From Candidatus Atribacteria bacterium (GTDB taxonomy: Bacteria > Atribacterota > Atribacteria > Atribacterales > Atribacteraceae), in the NCBI GenBank assembly GCA_003561145.1, contig PWXL01000188.1:1-5766 (forward strand): 5,766 bases of DNA, read 5' to 3'. Each line of letters begins with the position of its first letter. Position 1 is the first letter of the stretch. Both the position numbers and the translations under genes were made by a program. Of the stretch, positions 1-5,766 are shown in pieces. The notes below the pieces were generated by a model. The model was given only the letters and a program-made list of their open reading frames with translations, was not told the origin of the DNA and did no database searches.

Positions 1-233
1 AGAGCACCATCGAGATAAATCATGTTATTCTCGGTCACAGAGACGGTAATTGTCTGTGCCTCCTCAATACGGGCAAAATCCGCAGCGGGAAGGTTCACTT
101 GCGCCCCTGTTTCGACACTGACAAAAGTTGTAGTCACAAGGAAAAAAATAACCAACTGGAGGATAACATCCACCAGCGGCGTCATGTTAACTTCAGGCTT
201 TCGCTTCGTACCTTTTCGCCGAAACCGGAACAT
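1..233 (-). CDS. ExbD/TolR-family proton-channel subunit, 5' part only (cut by window edge)
   Basis: Seventy-seven complete codons are present before the window ends. The protein is predicted to be an inner-membrane partner of the ExbB-like channel next to it, coupling proton flow to movement of a periplasmic domain. Seen: a short, strongly basic cytoplasmic N-terminus (residues 1-13), then NMTPLVDVILQLVIFFLVTT (16-35), the family's single transmembrane helix. Asp22 is at the position of the conserved proton-carrying aspartate of ExbD and TolR. The periplasmic part starts near residue 38, with VNLPAADF (46-53) and a beta-rich segment TITVSVTENNMIYLDG, as usual in the family. The ATG at 233 is chosen because GAGG lies 6 nt upstream and the length before the membrane helix is normal. 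The start lies inside the end of exbB (41 nt overlap), suggesting translational coupling. ExbD and TolR cannot be separated without the C-terminal part and the genes that follow. Confidence 0.93.
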   Translation of the reverse strand, partial: MFRFRRKGTKRKPEVNMTPLVDVILQLVIFFLVTTTFVSVETGAQVNLPAADFARIEEAQTITVSVTENNMIYLDGA

Positions 234-915
234 TCTCTTCCTCGCCCTCCCTTGCCCGCTCACTGCCGGTCATTATTCCTTCTGATGAGGCTTCCACGTG
301 ATAGCCTGTATCCTCGATGATTTCCAAAACTTCCGAACTTGCTCGTTCTATATCATTCACAATGGTTTCCGAGAGATTGGATAAGTAATAATGTGCTATG
401 ACCGCGGGAATGGCAACAGAGAGACCGGCCGCGGTGGTAATGAGGGCCTCGGAAATACCTCCTGCCATCTCCATCGGTTGGCCGACGCCCACTGCTGCTA
501 TAACGTTAAACGTTCGAATCATGCCCGTTACTGTACCTAACAGCCCCAAAAGCGGTGAAATGCTTGCGATGGTTACCAGTATGCCCAGTCGCCGTTCGAA
601 AAAAGGCAATTCCTGGAGCGCTATCGTCTCCATGGCATCCCGGGCTTCCCTGGGAAATCCTTTCTGGTGCCTCTTCACTCCGGAGAGAATAATGCGGGAT
701 GCCGGACCGGGATTCTTCTGGCTGACCTCATAAACCTGTTCGAGGTCTCCTTGATGAACAGCCCGGCGAACCGACCGAAGGTATCTTTTTATCCTTTCTT
801 TTGAAAAACGGAGAACGTACCATCTTTCCAGGAAAACCGCTAAGAAGATAACTGAACAGGCGACAATGGGATACATGACGTATCCCCCTCTGGCAAGAAC
901 GGTAAAAATCTGCAT
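193..915 (-). CDS. ExbB/TolQ/MotA-family proton channel protein
   Basis: This is the inner-membrane channel subunit that, with ExbD/TolR, uses the proton motive force to drive work in the periplasm or at the outer membrane. The 240-residue product matches the usual family size. Seen: an N-terminal helix (about residues 12-32, after GGYVMYPI), a cytoplasmic loop (about 35-105) with the basic, helical character of the family, and two further helices. The second carries SISPLLGLLGTVTGMIRTF (about 118-136). The third carries ISEALITTAAGLSVAIPAVI (about 154-173). These two blocks are the hallmark of the MotA_ExbB domain, and their threonines (GTVTG and LITTAAG) line the pore in the family. After about residue 205 comes a charged tail of about 35 residues, partly overlapping exbD. 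The ATG at 915 is preferred; a TTG at 918, one codon earlier, fits the same Shine-Dalgarno. The gene follows the TPR gene after about 50 nt, so an operon is likely. ExbB and TolQ cannot be told apart from this sequence alone. Confidence 0.95.
   Translation of the reverse strand: MQIFTVLARGGYVMYPIVACSVIFLAVFLERWYVLRFSKERIKRYLRSVRRAVHQGDLEQVYEVSQKNPGPASRIILSGVKRHQKGFPREARDAMETIALQELPFFERRLGILVTIASISPLLGLLGTVTGMIRTFNVIAAVGVGQPMEMAGGISEALITTAAGLSVAIPAVIAHYYLSNLSETIVNDIERASSEVLEIIEDTGYHVEASSEGIMTGSERAREGEEENVPVSAKRYEAKA
240..243 (-). promoter_or_regulatory. Ribosome binding site for the exbD-like gene
   Basis: GAGG is followed by AAGAGA and then the ATG at 233, a 6 nt spacing. The site sits entirely within the exbB-like coding sequence and supports the internal start of the next gene. 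Confidence 0.6.
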
Positions 916-924
916 CAAACGTAA

Positions 925-930
925 CCCCCT
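925..930 (-). promoter_or_regulatory. Ribosome binding site for the exbB-like gene
   Basis: AGGGGG lies in the 51-nt gap between the TPR stop and the exbB-like gene. It is 9 nt before the ATG at 915 and 6 nt before the alternative TTG at 918, so it does not decide between them. No stem-loop followed by a T-run is seen in this gap, so read-through from the TPR gene is expected. Confidence 0.55.
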
Positions 931-966
931 GAGTTCATCTCAAAACAGCATTAGTGTATCTATGAA

Positions 967-3900
967 TTAACCAGCAGTCAAGAGATTCAAACGCTCTCGC
1001 GCTCTTTTCACCCATTCATCTTGCCGCCCGCTTTCGGTAACACGCCTGTAGAAGGATATTGCTTCATCAGCCCGCTCCAAATATTCAAGACACACACCCA
1101 TCAGGTACGCCCCCGGCGTAAAAAACCTCCCCTGGGCGTCTCCCGCAAGTTTTTCAAAATAAAAAGCGGCCTTATCAAACTGTCCCTTATTGATATATAC
1201 GTTCCCAATGCGGAGAAAGGTGTATTCCACTTCTTCTTTTTCCAGCTTTTCTGCTGTATTCTCGAGTTTCCGCAATGCTTCAAGAGCTTGTTCACCCTCA
1301 TTCATGGCAATCAAGTGATCCGCGCGGAGAGAGTGCAATCTCAAGGCATCGCTACCTTCTGGATACGTATCGAGGTACCTCTCAATCAGTTCCAGGCTGC
1401 GGGTACGCTCCCCTGATGCGGAAGCCGCCCAGGCTGCCATGGAGAGGATTCCTTTCTCCTCGGAATGCCCTGGATAATGATTCAGAAATGCATCGCTCTC
1501 TTTCAGAAACTCCGTGTACTCATCTTGACGGTAAAGATCATCGAGGAGCAATACCCATGCGCGCTCCGCATACGTCGGTTCATCCTTGAGTATACGCAAG
1601 AGATCCAGGCTATCCTCACTTCTTCCTGTTCTTCTATATGCCTGAGCCAGTCTCCACAAGAGGGCAGGGTCTTTGTTTTCCTCAAGCAGGGCATAATATT
1701 CCACCACTTTTTGCCAATCATCTTGTTGGTAAGCTATATCCCCCAGGTAAAACAAGGCTTCTTCCCGGTATTCAGCTCCCTCCCACTGCAAGGAATCACT
1801 GAGCTGTTTTTTTGACTCCTCTCTCATACCCCATTGATACAGTGCTTTTCCGAAAAGGAATTTCACTACCGAAAGATTTTCAAAGTCAAGATCACTGTCA
1901 AGAATTTTCTCGAAGCGCGCCGTGGCTTCTTCCGGGTCATTGCTTGTTACCAGGGCGAGCGCTTCCTCCACTAATTCCGTCTGGGGGCTTTCCAATGTTT
2001 CTTTTGGATCAACACCGGTACCGATTAAAACATCTTCGGCCTTTTCCCTTTCCCCAAGGTTTTGGTACGCAAGCGCCATCATGAGAAGGTATTCCTCCGT
2101 GAGCTCCTCAAGTCCTTGCAGATGCGTTACAGAAGAAATCACTTTCTCCCAGTCTTCCTGCTCAAAAGCCATCTTGACCATAAAACGCGAGAAGTCAAGC
2201 GGGAACGATTCCCGTAAGCGTCCTTCCCATCCCTGTATCACACTCTGTGCCTGCGCAATATTACCAGCCTCTAACCAGCAGGTCGCCAGCTTGAAACGGG
2301 CTTCCACTTCATATTTCCCTCCGGGGTATTCCATGAGGAACTGTTGAAATGCCTTTCGAGATTCCTCCCAGCGTTTTTGGCGGTATAGGGAATCGGCTGC
2401 CAGAAAGGTGCCTTCTTCTCCTCCTACCCGGGCAAAAATATCCTCTGCTTCCTCCTCTCTTCCCACACGGCGGTAAGCGTGTCCCAGTACTTCCGTTGCT
2501 TCTTTTCTATATGGACCGTGAGGGTACACAGCAAGAAAGTCCTCAAATACCTCGATGGCTTGTGAATATTCCCCGTCCTGGTAAAAGCTCAAACCATACA
2601 GGAAACGGATCTTTTCCGTAAGGGCACTGGTTGGAAAACGCAGTCTGAATTGCTGATATGCCACTCTTGCATCCCTGTTATATCCTCCCCTGACCATAGC
2701 CTCCAGGCGAAGTGCTTCAGCTTCCTCTATAAAGCCCGCATAGGGGTATTCCCGCACCAGCTCTTCCAGCAGGGAATATGCATCTTTCCAGCGCTCCAAG
2801 TTGATGATGGCGACCGACTTCCCCCATAAGGCCAGTCCTCTTCCTTCTTCGTCAACAAGGTATTCAACTGCTCGTGCATAATATGAAGCAGCCTGTTCCC
2901 ATTGTTTCCGCTCCGTGAGAATCTCACCCGCTAAGAGATAGGCATCACCCAACGACGCATCTTCCCCGACAGCCTTCTTCAGGTAATCAAGAGCATGCTC
3001 TTCCTCCTCCCAGGAGTACAAATCATACGCCAGCTGGTAGTATTGCCACCCTTTCTCCTCACGGTTTTCCAGCATTTGTATTCCTCGTACCATCTCTCGC
3101 ACATACTGCTCCTTTGCACCCAACATATAGTAACCCCGTGCCAGGAACTCCTGGGCTTCCGGAAATAGTGGATTGGAAGAGAGAGCCCTTTGGAACAAAT
3201 GCAAGGCCTTATCATATTCTGCTTCCTGGTAGAGATCAAAACCTTCACGAAAATACACGAGAGCTTCTCTTCCATACTGCCTTTCCTGAATACTCCGATC
3301 CAAAAAACGACGAGCCTGGCTGTCAAAGGGATCTAACTCAATGACCCTCCGCCAGGCAGCCTCAGACTCCTCGAGCTTCCCCATATCGTACAAAGTCCTG
3401 CCTAACCAGTAGTAGGCTTCCTTCATCTCCGGATTGAGCCGCGCGGCCATTCGGAAATATTCCTCTGCTGTTCTCAAGTCGCCGCTGGAAAAGTAAGTAT
3501 AACCTTGACGATAGGCCTCAAAAGCTTCCCTCCCATACACAGCCGCCCGTTCGGCAACTTCGGCGAAATAGCGTGCTTCCTGCAGTGAAGGGTCCAACGT
3601 GTATGCTTTGTCCCAATACTCCTGTGCTTTGGTCGTATCACCTTGTTCATAATAGATTTTTCCCATCAGGTTAAATGCCTCTGCCAGGTCAGGTTGTATA
3701 CGTAATGCTTCCTCCAGGCTTTGCAGGGCAAGCTCGTTTTTATTTTGATACTCATAAGAGTGAGCCAAACGCAAGTACGCCCTGGCAGCAGCGGCTTCCG
3801 CCCACCCTTCCCTGGCCACCCTGCCAACCCGTTCCAAGAGGTGATTCCAGGTTTCAACTTCCTTTGCTGTCCAGCCCGTACGACGATACATATCAGCCAG

Positions 3901-4605
3901 GTACGCATATCCAATGAGAAAATCCGGCTCCTTTTCCAATGCTCTGTGAGCCAGTGCAAAAGCTTCCTGCCAAAGGGGACGATCAGGAAACTGTTTATCG
4001 CCATATTCCCTCAAGGCCTCTTCACGCTTTTCCAATGCAAGGTACAATGGACCAAGGACTTCTGCTGTAAACCGGGGGATTGGGAAAGGAGAAATTTCCA
4101 TTCCTAATTCACCAGCCACGCGTTCTACAAAATACATACTCAGACGCTCGGTTTCTTCCAGGGTAAACACTTCGCTGGGGAGTTCTCTATATCCCTCTTT
4201 GCCTATAGTGTAAAGCCGCCCGCTGACAAGAAGGCTCTCTCTCCCAGCGATCTCACGAAACCTCAATGTGCCGCTCACCAAGTGTTCGCTCCCCATTCTT
4301 CGCGCAAGAACCTGTGCGGTGGTATGTACAAAGATCGAATCTCGAGGAAGACGCGCTTCCCGCAATACTTCATCGACCCGCAACGGATCGGTAAGATCGA
4401 AAAGCTCTGATTGTTCAAATGCCAACTGTAAAATGTCCCTGAGAAAATATCCTAAATGTGAATGTTCTCCGCTGCGGTCAACGAAGGGTGCAACAGAAAG
4501 TGTCGGCCTGTCCTGAGCTACAGCGGGAGAACCGAATGAGGCATTCACCGTGAAAAAGAAAAATAGAAAGGTGAGCACGAATCGAACTATTCTTGTCGAC
4601 AACAT
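967..4605 (-). CDS. Large exported TPR protein with N-terminal TolB/CsgG/FlgO-like domain
   Basis: A 1212-residue protein predicted to act in the periplasm. Seen: a signal peptide with basic start (R5, R8), a hydrophobic Phe-rich core (about 9-20) and a likely cleavage site AVA-QD after residue 30. No lipobox cysteine is present. Residues about 34-170 read like the N-terminal domain of TolB/CsgG/FlgO-type envelope proteins: LSVAPFVDRSG strand, LRDILQLAFEQSELFDL helix and edge, ARRMGSEHLVSGTLR. From about 210 to the end there are tetratricopeptide repeats, clearest at 273-340, 363-430, 450-483, 553-585, 665-770, 945-1000 and 1125-1195. The stretch 665-770 (SFYQDGEYSQAIEVFEDFLAVYP) resembles BamD/CpoB-type TPRs. 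Only two cysteines (776, 1172) remain in the mature protein. The ATG at 4605 is chosen because GGAGGTG precedes it and the signal peptide starts there; the frame stays open upstream to 4707 but only inside pstB. Position before exbB-exbD suggests a scaffold or partner of that motor; this is inference. No specific gene name is recognised. Confidence 0.88.
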   Translation of the reverse strand: MLSTRIVRFVLTFLFFFFTVNASFGSPAVAQDRPTLSVAPFVDRSGEHSHLGYFLRDILQLAFEQSELFDLTDPLRVDEVLREARLPRDSIFVHTTAQVLARRMGSEHLVSGTLRFREIAGRESLLVSGRLYTIGKEGYRELPSEVFTLEETERLSMYFVERVAGELGMEISPFPIPRFTAEVLGPLYLALEKREEALREYGDKQFPDRPLWQEAFALAHRALEKEPDFLIGYAYLADMYRRTGWTAKEVETWNHLLERVGRVAREGWAEAAAARAYLRLAHSYEYQNKNELALQSLEEALRIQPDLAEAFNLMGKIYYEQGDTTKAQEYWDKAYTLDPSLQEARYFAEVAERAAVYGREAFEAYRQGYTYFSSGDLRTAEEYFRMAARLNPEMKEAYYWLGRTLYDMGKLEESEAAWRRVIELDPFDSQARRFLDRSIQERQYGREALVYFREGFDLYQEAEYDKALHLFQRALSSNPLFPEAQEFLARGYYMLGAKEQYVREMVRGIQMLENREEKGWQYYQLAYDLYSWEEEEHALDYLKKAVGEDASLGDAYLLAGEILTERKQWEQAASYYARAVEYLVDEEGRGLALWGKSVAIINLERWKDAYSLLEELVREYPYAGFIEEAEALRLEAMVRGGYNRDARVAYQQFRLRFPTSALTEKIRFLYGLSFYQDGEYSQAIEVFEDFLAVYPHGPYRKEATEVLGHAYRRVGREEEAEDIFARVGGEEGTFLAADSLYRQKRWEESRKAFQQFLMEYPGGKYEVEARFKLATCWLEAGNIAQAQSVIQGWEGRLRESFPLDFSRFMVKMAFEQEDWEKVISSVTHLQGLEELTEEYLLMMALAYQNLGEREKAEDVLIGTGVDPKETLESPQTELVEEALALVTSNDPEEATARFEKILDSDLDFENLSVVKFLFGKALYQWGMREESKKQLSDSLQWEGAEYREEALFYLGDIAYQQDDWQKVVEYYALLEENKDPALLWRLAQAYRRTGRSEDSLDLLRILKDEPTYAERAWVLLLDDLYRQDEYTEFLKESDAFLNHYPGHSEEKGILSMAAWAASASGERTRSLELIERYLDTYPEGSDALRLHSLRADHLIAMNEGEQALEALRKLENTAEKLEKEEVEYTFLRIGNVYINKGQFDKAAFYFEKLAGDAQGRFFTPGAYLMGVCLEYLERADEAISFYRRVTESGRQDEWVKRARERLNLLTAG
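3055..3576 (-). repeat. Tandem 87-residue duplication inside the TPR protein
   Basis: Residues 344-430 (nt 3316-3576) and 431-517 (nt 3055-3315) align without gaps at a fixed 87-residue offset. Landmarks that recur are ARYF/ARRF, YGREAF/YGREAL, RQGYTYF/REGFDLY, the LNP/SNP turn followed by E, A and L, and a glycine at 409/496. Each unit holds a linker helix with YGREA followed by roughly two TPR hairpins. Similarity is at the protein level and fades toward the end of the second copy, so this is an old duplication and not a recent DNA repeat. Confidence 0.7.
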
Positions 4606-4609
4606 TATG

Positions 4610-4616
4610 CACCTCC
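4610..4616 (-). promoter_or_regulatory. Strong ribosome binding site that fixes the TPR protein start
   Basis: GGAGGTG lies just after the pstB stop codon; its GGAGG core is 6 nt before the ATG at 4605. It is the best Shine-Dalgarno in the window. It lies downstream of the alternative ATG at 4632 and therefore argues against the longer versions of the protein that would overlap pstB. Confidence 0.8.
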
Positions 4617-4624
4617 GGATACTC

Positions 4625-5398
4625 TCAACCATATCTGCCGGTGAGATAATCCTCAGTTTCTTTCTTTTCAGGTTTGGTAAAGATTTTTGGTGTGGAACCG
4701 AATTCAATCATTTTTCCCAAAAGGAGAAAAGCCGTGTAGTCTGATGCTCGAGCGGCTTCCTGCATATTGTGAGTTACCAGAATAATGGTATATTTTTTTT
4801 TCAGTTTACGGATCAGCTCCTCTATACGGGCCGTGGCAATGGGATCGAGTGCGGATGCCGGTTCATCCATTAAAAGGATTTCCGGTTCCACAGCAATAGA
4901 GCGGGCGATACACAGTCTTTGTTGCTGACCTCCTGACAATTCAAGTGCGGAAGTATGCAACCGGTCATGCACTTCATCCCACAAGGCTGCATCCCTGAGA
5001 CTTTCCTCCACTCTTTCCCTGATCCTGCTCTTGTCCCGCCATCCCTGTATCCGCAGACCGTAAGAAATATTTTCATATATACTTTTCGGAAATGGATTAG
5101 GCCGCTGGAAAACCATGCCGATACGCTTACGTAAAGATACAGGATCTACCGAATCATCATATACGTTTTTTCCCGCATAGACTATTTCCCCCTTCACCCG
5201 CATATTATCGAAAAAGTCATTCATCCGGTTAATACTGCGCAGCAGGGTAGATTTGCCGCACCCGGACGGACAGATGATCGCCGTCACGCTCTGCTCGGGA
5301 AAGTTGAGATTGACATCGTACAACACCTGCGCATCACCGAAATATACACTGAATTCCCGGGCTTCCAACATAATGACATCGTCCACTGATCTTACCAC
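4625..5398 (-). CDS. pstB: Phosphate ABC transporter ATP-binding protein PstB
   Basis: Cytoplasmic ATPase that powers phosphate import through the PstC-PstA channel. The 257-residue product is of normal length and follows the PstB pattern throughout. Seen: Walker A region at 43-51 (CPSGCGKST), Q-loop Gln98 in GMVFQRPNPFP, signature LSGGQQQR (154-161), Walker B ILLMDE (174-179) with catalytic Glu179, D-loop SALD (182-185), and switch His210 in VTHNMQ. The C-terminus TEDYLTGRYG is the typical PstB ending. The first Walker A residue is Cys43 (codon TGT), where PstB and nearly all ABC ATPases have Gly. The start is uncertain. GTG at 5398 overlaps the pstA stop by 7 nt, but the AAGGAA before it abuts the codon with no spacing. 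ATG at 5371 gives 248 residues beginning MLEAREFSVYFGD, which also fits the family. No phoU follows; the next gene begins 19 nt later. Confidence 0.96.
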   Translation of the reverse strand: MVRSVDDVIMLEAREFSVYFGDAQVLYDVNLNFPEQSVTAIICPSGCGKSTLLRSINRMNDFFDNMRVKGEIVYAGKNVYDDSVDPVSLRKRIGMVFQRPNPFPKSIYENISYGLRIQGWRDKSRIRERVEESLRDAALWDEVHDRLHTSALELSGGQQQRLCIARSIAVEPEILLMDEPASALDPIATARIEELIRKLKKKYTIILVTHNMQEAARASDYTAFLLLGKMIEFGSTPKIFTKPEKKETEDYLTGRYG

Positions 5399-5766
5399 TT
5401 CCTTATACTTCGGTATCTGTTACGTACAACAATGGCCAGCAGGTTCACCCCTAAAACCAGAAACAATAAAACCAGCGCAGTACCATAGGCAATCGGAACC
5501 TGCTGATCAGGCCTGGTTCCTTCTGTCATCAAGCCATAAATATGGAACGGCAGAGCCAATACTCTGTCGAAAATAGAAGTCGGCAACCCCCGTGCATAAA
5601 AAGCTGCCGCGGTGAACATGATTGGCGCAGTTTCTCCTGCTACACGTCCTACAGAGAGAATCAAACCGGTCAAGATACCGGGCAACGCTGTAGGTAAGAC
5701 CACTTTACGGACGGTTGTCCACTTTGTGGCACCCAAAGCGAGTGATGCTTCACGAAAAGACAGCGG
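5392..5766 (-). CDS. pstA: Phosphate ABC transporter permease PstA, 3' part (N-terminus outside window)
   Basis: The last 124 codons of an inner-membrane permease that pairs with PstC to form the phosphate channel and docks the PstB ATPase. The fragment opens inside the cytoplasmic coupling loop: SFREASLALGATKW (about residues 3-16 of the fragment) is the EAA motif of binding-protein-dependent permeases, followed by VVLPTALPGI. Next come a membrane helix (about 28-40) leading into RVAGETAPIMFT, a strongly conserved PstA/PstC sequence, then a periplasmic stretch containing LPFHIYGLM. The final helix is at about 93-114, followed by a basic cytoplasmic tail RNRYRSIRKW. Membrane end points are estimated by eye. 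The reading frame is intact up to the window edge. pstC and the binding protein gene pstS are expected further upstream. Confidence 0.95.
   Translation of the reverse strand, partial: PLSFREASLALGATKWTTVRKVVLPTALPGILTGLILSVGRVAGETAPIMFTAAAFYARGLPTSIFDRVLALPFHIYGLMTEGTRPDQQVPIAYGTALVLLFLVLGVNLLAIVVRNRYRSIRKW

Noticed and set aside
916..966. Possible terminator or promoter between the TPR gene and exbB.
   Set aside because: No inverted repeat followed by a T-run, and no paired -35/-10 elements could be seen; only the exbB ribosome binding site is supported.
1922..2347. Plus-strand open frame of 141 codons opposite the TPR gene.
   Set aside because: It lies antisense to a well-supported TPR coding sequence, has low-complexity Ser-rich translation and no recognisable domain. 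Other long antisense frames (398-733, 1021-1416, 3721-4107) were dismissed for the same reason.
3666..4004. Minus-strand open frames in a second frame of the TPR gene (also 2979-3326 and 1503-1721).
   Set aside because: They are out-of-frame readings of TPR coding sequence. Their translations are rich in Trp, Cys and Arg and resemble no known family.
967..4605. Frameshift or fusion of several smaller TPR genes.
   Set aside because: The frame is open throughout, TPR character continues to the C-terminus, and there is only one signal peptide and no internal start with a clear ribosome binding site noticed.
4606..4707. N-terminal extension of the TPR protein by 34 codons, or by 9 codons from ATG 4632, overlapping pstB.
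   Set aside because: The extension adds a polar, basic stretch in front of a clear signal peptide and lies mostly inside conserved PstB coding sequence. The strong GGAGGTG site points to the ATG at 4605.

Overview
The window carries five protein-coding genes, all on the minus strand and tightly packed. In transcription order (high to low coordinates) they are: the 3' end of a phosphate ABC-transporter permease gene (pstA), the complete ATPase gene (pstB), a very large gene for an exported protein with a TolB/CsgG/FlgO-like N-terminal domain and a long TPR array, a complete ExbB/TolQ-type proton-channel gene, and the 5' end of an ExbD/TolR-type gene. The window edges cut pstA and exbD. No RNA gene, insertion sequence, CRISPR array or convincing terminator is visible.

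The organism is probably a bacterium with two membranes. The ExbB/ExbD pair and the exported TPR protein with a TolB/FlgO-like domain are typical of diderm envelopes, and base composition looks close to balanced. The divergence of the TPR protein suggests an uncultured or poorly sampled lineage, but the sequence alone does not fix a phylum.

Layout: pstA (5392-5766) overlaps the first possible pstB start by 7 nt. The proposed TPR start lies 19 nt after pstB and has a strong ribosome binding site. exbB begins about 50 nt after the TPR stop, and exbD starts 41 nt inside exbB. These spacings suggest a single transcript running from the Pst transporter into the proton-channel genes. Its promoter, and any Pho box, would lie upstream of the window.

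Functionally, PstA and PstB belong to high-affinity phosphate import. ExbB and ExbD should form a proton-motive-force-driven motor in the inner membrane. The TPR protein is predicted to be periplasmic and may be a scaffold or partner of that motor. The expected phoU gene does not follow pstB; the TPR-exbB-exbD block takes its place. The points most worth a second look are this junction, the TolB-like plus TPR architecture with its 87-residue internal duplication, and a Gly-to-Cys substitution in the Walker A loop of PstB.
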